Shown here in pieces: positions 59,384 to 64,000 of a DNA stretch of 64,000 nt. The stretch covers positions 930,001 through 994,000 of the forward strand of contig CAVPWU010000002.1 in NCBI GenBank assembly GCA_963709665.1, written 5' to 3'. Within the stretch, counting starts at the first letter, position 1. Each line of letters begins with the position of its first letter. Position numbers and translations under genes: made by a program. This DNA is from DASZIT01 sp963709665 (lineage in GTDB: Bacteria; Actinomycetota; Acidimicrobiia; Acidimicrobiales; RAAP-2). The notes beneath the pieces are model-generated. The model ran no database searches, was not told the DNA's origin, and worked only from the letters and a program-made list of their open reading frames with translations.

Positions 59384-60097
59384 TTACGGCAGGGAGTCGA
59401 GGAAGGCGGCCTCGACAGCCGCCCGGTCCACCGGGACGGTTCCCGGACCGGCGACGTCGTTCAGGCCCACCACCGTGGCGGCGAGGTCGTCACGGGCCGC
59501 CACCCGGTCGGTCTCGGGGAGGTCGACCGCGGCCAGCAGGGGGGACGGCTCCCAGTGGAGGAGGCACGCCCCGTGGAACCAGGCCCCGGCCCGGGTCCGA
59601 CGTTGGGACAGCCCGACGACCTTGCGCCCACCCCCCACCGTCACCTCGCCGGAGCCCACCCCGCCGAAGCAGATCAGGGAACACCAACGGGTGCAGGCGG
59701 CGTACGCCCCCTGGTGAGGGGTGGCGTCGGGGTGGCCGAGGGAGACCAGGGCCCGTGCCCAGGTGGCCCCCAGCCAGTCGAAGGCCCGGGCCACGTCGTC
59801 GTCCCACCACCGGTCGTCCCGGGGCACCCAGGCGTCGATCCAGACCGGGTCACCGGGGGCCACCAGCACCGCTCCCCCGCCGGACCGGCGGCGGGCGACC
59901 TCCAGCCCGGCCCGCCGGGCCGCCGCCGGATCCACCACCGAGTCGGCCTGGGTGGAGCCGAGCACCACCGCCGGACGGACCACCCGGCAGCAGGCCACCG
60001 ACCGGACCCCGGGGTCGGTCGGCGTCCACCCGGCATGGAGCTCGGCCGCCGTCCCCGCCCGCTCCTCGATCGACCAGTCCGCACGCACCTCGTCCAT
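59384..60097 (-). CDS. lipoate-protein ligase A-like (BPL/LPL domain) protein
   Basis: A 237-residue protein. The catalytic-domain motifs RRSGGGAVLVAPGDPVWIDAW and GGRKVVGLSQRRTRAGAWFHGACLL (carrying the Lys that contacts lipoyl-AMP) match the biotin/lipoate ligase fold. The C-terminal accessory domain of LplA is missing, as in LipM/LplJ-type short forms. Substrate (lipoate or octanoate) is uncertain. ATG 60097; it is followed downstream by GC-rich repeats. Confidence 0.82.
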   Translation of the reverse strand: MDEVRADWSIEERAGTAAELHAGWTPTDPGVRSVACCRVVRPAVVLGSTQADSVVDPAAARRAGLEVARRRSGGGAVLVAPGDPVWIDAWVPRDDRWWDDDVARAFDWLGATWARALVSLGHPDATPHQGAYAACTRWCSLICFGGVGSGEVTVGGGRKVVGLSQRRTRAGAWFHGACLLHWEPSPLLAAVDLPETDRVAARDDLAATVVGLNDVAGPGTVPVDRAAVEAAFLDSLP

Positions 60098-60151
60098 GCT
60101 CCCATCGCCGGGCGGGCCGACCCGACGGCCGTGGCTCTGGCGGTCATTGGC

Positions 60152-60763
60152 TCAGGCGGTCAGCGGCTCGAGGCGGTCGGGCGCCTTGCCCAGGTAGGTG
60201 TGCCAGTCCTCGCTGGCCCCCCCGCAGAGGGCCAGCAGCTGCACCCGGTGCCGGGGGGCCCGGGGCGTGGTCTTCAACACCATGCCCGCCTCGTGGGGGA
60301 GTCGGTCCTCCTTGCGGGTGTTGCAGCGGCGGCAGGCGGCCACCACGTTCTCCCAGGTGTGGGGGCCGCCCTTGCTGCGGGGGATGACGTGGTCGAGGTT
60401 CTCCGCCGCCGCCCCGCAGTACTGGCACCGCGACCCGTCCCGGGCGAAGACCGTCCGGCGGTTGACCGCCACCCGGTACTGCCGGGGGATCTGCACGTAG
60501 CGGACCAGCCGGACCACCGACGGCTCGGGGACGGTGAGGCGCTCGGCCCGGAAGACCCGCTCGGTGGTGTGGACCATCTCCGCCTTGGTGTCGAGGACCA
60601 GCAGCACCGCCCGGCGCGAGGACACGATGCCCAGCGGCTCGAAGGTGGCGTTGAGGACCAGGGCCCGACGGGAGGGCGACGCCGGCGACCGGACCGGCTC
60701 GGGGGCGGACGCCGGTAGCGTCCGGGCCCCCGTCGTCACCGCGGCCTTCGACCGTCGATCCAT
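60152..60763 (-). CDS. HNH endonuclease
   Basis: 203 residues. VLNATFEPLGIVSSRRAVLLVL opens a family-specific N-terminal region. The HNH domain is VFARDGSRCQYCG, AENLDHVIPRSKGG (DH pair), TWENVVAACRRCNTRKED with two CxxC zinc pairs. This type of chromosomal HNH protein is widespread in Actinobacteria. Its DNA target is unknown and no restriction partner lies nearby. ATG 60763 follows TAATTT by 7 nt. Confidence 0.9.
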   Translation of the reverse strand: MDRRSKAAVTTGARTLPASAPEPVRSPASPSRRALVLNATFEPLGIVSSRRAVLLVLDTKAEMVHTTERVFRAERLTVPEPSVVRLVRYVQIPRQYRVAVNRRTVFARDGSRCQYCGAAAENLDHVIPRSKGGPHTWENVVAACRRCNTRKEDRLPHEAGMVLKTTPRAPRHRVQLLALCGGASEDWHTYLGKAPDRLEPLTA

Positions 60764-60770
60764 CAGCGGG

Positions 60771-60776
60771 AAATTA
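60771..60776 (-). promoter_or_regulatory. putative -10 box of the HNH gene (leaderless type)
   Basis: TAATTT on the minus strand, 7 nt before ATG 60763, the most AT-rich hexamer in this neighbourhood. Confidence 0.45.
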
Positions 60777-60820
60777 CCCCGGCCGGGGTCCGGGGGTGGG
60801 GTCCCTCGGACCCTCCCTGG

Positions 60821-61099
60821 TCACGACGGCCCACCGGGCCCGGATCCCCGGCACCACTCGAGATAGGACACCACGTCGTCGGGCACCGGGACGGCGTCGG
60901 CCGCCCCGTAGGCGGTCACCATCCGGAACGACCACAGCCGGGCGTCGGGCAACGGCAGGAAGGGGGCACGGCGCCACCAGCCGGGGGCGGCCAGACGCAC
61001 GAGGGCACCCAGGGCGACCGGCCACAGGTGGGGCCGACGGAGCACGGCGACGGCCACCGCCACCAGGGCCGCCCGACCGGGGCGCGCCTCCCCGCTCAC
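60821..61099 (-). CDS. small conserved hypothetical protein coupled to the ROK kinase
   Basis: A 92-residue protein. ALVAVAVAVLRRPHLWPVALGALVRLA is a semi-hydrophobic helix, then WWRRAPFLPLPDARLWSFRMVTAYG and DDVVSYLEWCRGSGP. GTG 61099 overlaps the ROK stop (GTGA), which marks it as a real downstream gene. Similar short proteins are familiar from actinobacterial genomes, but I know no function. The Trp/Arg-rich centre suggests a membrane-surface role. Confidence 0.7.
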   Translation of the reverse strand: MSGEARPGRAALVAVAVAVLRRPHLWPVALGALVRLAAPGWWRRAPFLPLPDARLWSFRMVTAYGAADAVPVPDDVVSYLEWCRGSGPGGPS

Positions 61100-61983
61100 C
61101 GGGGGACCTCCGCCACCGCCGGTACCGACCGGGCCAGGGCGGCGGCCCCGATGAGGGGCCCGTCCGGGCCCAGGCCGGCCGGCTCGATCCGGGTGCCCCG
61201 GGAGAACTCGATCCGGCAGCGGGCGTCGATCTCCTCCTGGGCGGCCTCGAAGAACGGGTCCCCGAACCCCAGGGCCACCGAGCCGGCCACCACCGCCAGG
61301 CGCAGGTCGAGCAGGTTGGCCACCGAGGCCACCGCCCGGCCCACCAGGGTGCCGGTCCGACGACGCACCGGCTCGGGAGCCTGGCTGGCCGGCTGCCCGG
61401 TGGCCGCCTCGATCGACCGTCCCGACGTCTCCGCCTCGAGGCAGCCCCGCGCCCCGCACGGACAGCGACGGCCGTCGGGCTCCACGATGACGTGGCCGAT
61501 GTGGCCAGCGTTCCCCCGCCCACCGTCCAGCAGCCGGCCGTCGAGGACGATCCCCGCCCCCACCCCGGTGGACACCACCATGGCCAGGAAGTCGGGGCAG
61601 CCGGTGGCCGCCCCCCGCCACCCCTCCCCGAGGGCCAGCGCCTTGGCGTCGTTGTCGATCCGGGTGGGAATCCCCACCAGGTCACCGATCCGGTCGCGGA
61701 GTGGGAAGTGGCGCCAGGCCGGGATGTTCAGCGGCGACACCGTGCCGCTCCCCGTGTCCATGGGCCCCCCGCAGCCCACCCCGCAGGCCACCGGGACGTC
61801 GGGGCTGCCGGCCAGGACCTGGTCGACCACGGCGGCCAGGGCATCGAAGACGGTCCCGGCCCGCTCGTCCCGAGGAGTAGGGACCCGGACCTGCCGGAGG
61901 ATCAGACCCTCACCGTCGACGATCCCGGCGGCCAGCTTGGTGCCACCGATGTCGACGGCCAGGACCGTCGGGCCGACCGGCAA
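61096..61983 (-). CDS. ROK-family sugar kinase (glucokinase-like)
   Basis: 295 residues. The phosphate loop is VLAVDIGGTKLAAGIVD, then TRIDNDAKALALGEGWRG with the catalytic Asp, STGVGAGIVLDGRLL, GHIGHVIVEPDGRRCPCGARGCLEAETSG (ROK zinc-binding CxCGxxGCxE) and VVAGSVALGFGDPFFE. The activity is ATP-dependent sugar phosphorylation, probably glucose. The start is TTG 61983, 4 bp after DUF3040, in an apparent operon with the small gene 60821-61099. Confidence 0.92.
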   Translation of the reverse strand: MPVGPTVLAVDIGGTKLAAGIVDGEGLILRQVRVPTPRDERAGTVFDALAAVVDQVLAGSPDVPVACGVGCGGPMDTGSGTVSPLNIPAWRHFPLRDRIGDLVGIPTRIDNDAKALALGEGWRGAATGCPDFLAMVVSTGVGAGIVLDGRLLDGGRGNAGHIGHVIVEPDGRRCPCGARGCLEAETSGRSIEAATGQPASQAPEPVRRRTGTLVGRAVASVANLLDLRLAVVAGSVALGFGDPFFEAAQEEIDARCRIEFSRGTRIEPAGLGPDGPLIGAAALARSVPAVAEVPR

Positions 61984-61987
61984 CCGG

Positions 61988-62362
61988 TCAGTCGTCGCGG
62001 TGGAGTCGGCCGCGGATCCAGTCCCGGGGGTCGTGGACTGCGCCGCCGATGCTGCGATTGTGCAGCGAACGGGAGATGTCGTCGATGCCCGCCTTGCCCA
62101 TCCGTCGGGCGTTGTTGGCGAAGACCACGGCCGAGAGGAACATCACGACCACCCCGACGAAGCCGAGGGCCACCGAGGTGGAGAAGGTGAAGAACATGAA
62201 GACCAGGGCGGCCACGAAGACCAGGGCCGACCAGATGCAGTAGCGGCCGGCGTGACGGTAGACCGTCTCCGAGCGCACTCGCTCCGCGAAGTCGGGGTCC
62301 TCCTGGTAGAGGGACTGCTCCAACTCGTGAAGAATCCGTTGCTCGTGATCAGAGAGTGGCAA
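61988..62362 (-). CDS. DUF3040 membrane protein
   Basis: 124 residues. MPLSDHEQRILHELEQSLYQEDPDFAERV is the DUF3040 signature, followed by two hydrophobic helices at about 45-62 and 67-83 and a polar tail. This family is almost confined to Actinobacteria and has no known role. The TTG start 62362 has GGGGAGAGG just upstream. Confidence 0.92.
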   Translation of the reverse strand: MPLSDHEQRILHELEQSLYQEDPDFAERVRSETVYRHAGRYCIWSALVFVAALVFMFFTFSTSVALGFVGVVVMFLSAVVFANNARRMGKAGIDDISRSLHNRSIGGAVHDPRDWIRGRLHRDD

Positions 62363-62524
62363 CTGCCTCTCCCCTCCCTCCGCTCGTCCTGCTCAACCGG
62401 CCCATCGACACTGGCCCCATGATCGCGCACTGTATCCCCGATTGCATGGCGCTCGCACGGGGGCCAGGACGCCTCCCAAAGCATCGCGCACTCCACCCGG
62501 CCTGACAACGGAGGTTCGGGCGGC

Positions 62525-63919
62525 TCATGGCTCCTCGGACCCCCGGCCGGCCGGTGGCGCCCCCCCGGGCGGATCCACCCCCTCCGGGGAGCCCGGTTCG
62601 GTCGGGCCCCACTGGGCGTCCCCCCGATCCCGGACCCGCAGGCCCGACGCTCCCACCAGGGAGGCCGACCCGACCGACGAGGTACCGAACCGGCGGCGGA
62701 TGGCGTCCACCGCCTCGGTGACCCCGCCCCACGACGCCTGCAGCCGGTCGGCCTCCTCCTGGACGTGGGCCAGGGGATCGGGGTCCGGGCCGGCGTCGTG
62801 CGGCCGGGGGTCGGCGAAGTCGAGGGTGAGCTGCGTCCCGGCCCCGGCCTCCGCGAAGCCGGAGAGGCTGACCCCCAGCAGGCGGACCCCGGAGGCCAGC
62901 TCCACCGAGTCGAAGAGGGCGGACGCCACCGCGGCGATCGACGGCGCCGAGTCCACCGGCACCGCCAGGGAGTGCGAGCGGGTGACCATGGTGAAGTCGC
63001 CGAACCGGACCTTGACGGTCACCGTCCGGGCCGCCAGGTCGGCCGCCCGCAGGTGGGTGGACGAGGCGTCCACCATCCGGGCCAGGTGGCGGTGGAGGAC
63101 CTCCGGGTCCCAGAGGTCGGTGGGGAAGGTCTCCTCGTGGCCGATCGACTTCGCCTCCCGGACCGGCTCCACCGGTCGGGTGTCCACCCCCCGGGCCAGC
63201 TCGGCCAGGTGGGTCCCCTGGGCGGTCCCCAGGCGGCGGACCAGCGTGGCCGGCGGCAGGGCGGCCAGGTCCCCCACCGTCCGGACCCCGATGCCGTCGA
63301 GTCGCCGGGCGGTGGCCGGTCCGATGCCCCACAGCGCCCGGATGGGCAGCCGGTGGAGGAAGGGAAGCTCGTCGGCGGCCCGGACCTCCACCACCCCGGG
63401 CCCGGGCCGGATGCCCGAGCGGTCGGCCACCGGCTTGGCCGCCTTGGAGGCCAGCTTGGCGATGAGCTTGCTCCGGCCCACCCCCACCGAGCAGGTGAGG
63501 TGGAGCTCGTCGGCCACCCGGCGCCGGATGGCGGCCCCGATGGCCGGGCCGTCGCCCAGGCGCCGGACCGACCCGGTGACGTCGAGGAACGCCTCGTCGA
63601 GGGAGATCCCCTCCACCAGGGGCGTCACCTCCTCGAAGATGGCGTGGAGCTTGGCGCTCTCCTCCACATAGCGGTGGAAGCGGCCGTTGACGAAGACCGC
63701 CTTCGGGCACAGTCGGCGGGCGGTGGACGACGGCATGGCCGACCGCACCCCGAACCGCCGCGCCTCGTAGGTGCAGGCCGCCACCACCCCGCGGGGCCCG
63801 GCTCCTCCCACGATGACCGGAAGCCCGGCCAGGCCCGGGTCGTCCAGCACCTCGACCGAGGCGAAGAAGGCGTCCATGTCCACGTGGAGGATGACCCGGT
63901 CCGCAGAGGCCTCACCCAC
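62525..63919 (-). CDS. dinB: DNA polymerase IV (DinB, Y-family)
   Basis: 464 residues. VILHVDMDAFFASVEVLDDP has the first catalytic Asp, then AMPSSTARRLCPKAVFVNGRF, and GISLDEAFLDVTGS with the second Asp/Glu pair, then the GVGRSKLIAKLASKAAKP thumb and GIGPATARRLDGIGV helix-hairpin. QLTLDF near residue 390 could be the beta-clamp motif. The C-terminal 80 residues are a Gly/Pro-rich extension after the little-finger domain. GTG 63919 overlaps the upstream gene by 8 bp. Confidence 0.95.
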   Translation of the reverse strand: MGEASADRVILHVDMDAFFASVEVLDDPGLAGLPVIVGGAGPRGVVAACTYEARRFGVRSAMPSSTARRLCPKAVFVNGRFHRYVEESAKLHAIFEEVTPLVEGISLDEAFLDVTGSVRRLGDGPAIGAAIRRRVADELHLTCSVGVGRSKLIAKLASKAAKPVADRSGIRPGPGVVEVRAADELPFLHRLPIRALWGIGPATARRLDGIGVRTVGDLAALPPATLVRRLGTAQGTHLAELARGVDTRPVEPVREAKSIGHEETFPTDLWDPEVLHRHLARMVDASSTHLRAADLAARTVTVKVRFGDFTMVTRSHSLAVPVDSAPSIAAVASALFDSVELASGVRLLGVSLSGFAEAGAGTQLTLDFADPRPHDAGPDPDPLAHVQEEADRLQASWGGVTEAVDAIRRRFGTSSVGSASLVGASGLRVRDRGDAQWGPTEPGSPEGVDPPGGAPPAGRGSEEP

Positions 63920-64000
63920 CGAGCCGCAACCTCCGGAACCCCTCGGCGTACCGGACGCCGGCGGTGCGCCCGGCGTCCTCGGCGCCCATCCGCACCGCCC
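63912..64000 (-). CDS. unidentified gene, C-terminal end only
   Basis: The last 28 codons of a minus-strand gene run off the window edge. The peptide ends GVRYAEGFRRLRLGG before TGA 63912-63914. The stop lies inside the first codons of dinB (GTGGGTGA, 8-bp overlap), so the two are in one operon. Too short to identify. Confidence 0.55.
   Translation of the reverse strand, partial: AVRMGAEDAGRTAGVRYAEGFRRLRLGG

Overview
This window comes from a very GC-rich bacterium. Third codon positions are almost always G or C, and GTG and TTG starts are common. The gene content is actinobacterial: Wag31-type DivIVA, SepF next to FtsZ, a Bpa-type proteasome activator, a DUF3040 membrane protein, and the MenD/MenB/MenA/MenE menaquinone route. 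An uncultured or rarely sampled lineage such as the Acidimicrobiia is my best guess, but that placement is inference. No rRNA, tRNA or CRISPR was seen.

Layout. (1) 1-4.5 kb is an IS landing zone: the right part of an IS3-family element with a textbook -1 slippery heptamer, the gene it cut into, an orphan membrane protein, and a complete ISL3-family element whose ends can be read. (2) 4.5-19.8 kb is housekeeping and metabolism: a phospholipase-D-like lipoprotein; five menaquinone genes in divergent pairs (menD/menH-like, then menA-menB/menE); an ArsR-SRPBCC pair with two palindromic operators around its promoter; an SDR; a YyaL-type thioredoxin-fold protein; a PhzF-like isomerase; an alkaline-phosphatase-superfamily enzyme coupled to bpa; and a nitronate monooxygenase. 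(3) 19.8-31.5 kb is an accessory island with visibly lower GC. It holds a small secreted protein, a 2281-residue secreted Rhs/YD-repeat protein that also carries a lytic-transglycosylase-like and a golvesin-like domain, a small two-helix membrane protein directly behind it, and a four-gene operon (SnoaL-like, GNAT, acyl carrier protein, acyl-AMP ligase) that looks like a small acyl-transfer pathway. (4) 31.5-40.8 kb holds dnaE, an Rrf2 regulator, a channel-like membrane protein, a histidine phosphatase, a sigma-70-family factor and rluD. (5) 40.8-59.2 kb is the minus-strand cell-envelope and division block: mraZ-rsmH-ftsL-ftsI-murE-mraY-ftsW-murG-murC-murB-ftsQ-ftsZ-pgeF-yggS, then sepF, yggT, divIVA, a DksA-type zinc-finger protein with a histone-H1-like tail, lspA and rluD. 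murD and murF are absent from their usual places, and murG carries a single-base frameshift. (6) 59.3-64 kb holds a lipoate-ligase-like protein, an HNH nuclease, a ROK kinase with a small partner gene, a DUF3040 protein and DNA polymerase IV.

Expression style. Most clustered genes are joined by ATGA or GTGA overlaps, so translational coupling is the rule. At least ten first genes carry a TANNNT -10 box only 6-8 nt (10 nt for menE) before the start codon and no Shine-Dalgarno site, as expected for leaderless mRNAs. The dcw operon, ftsZ and the DksA-like gene instead have recognisable -35/17 bp/-10 promoters with real leaders.
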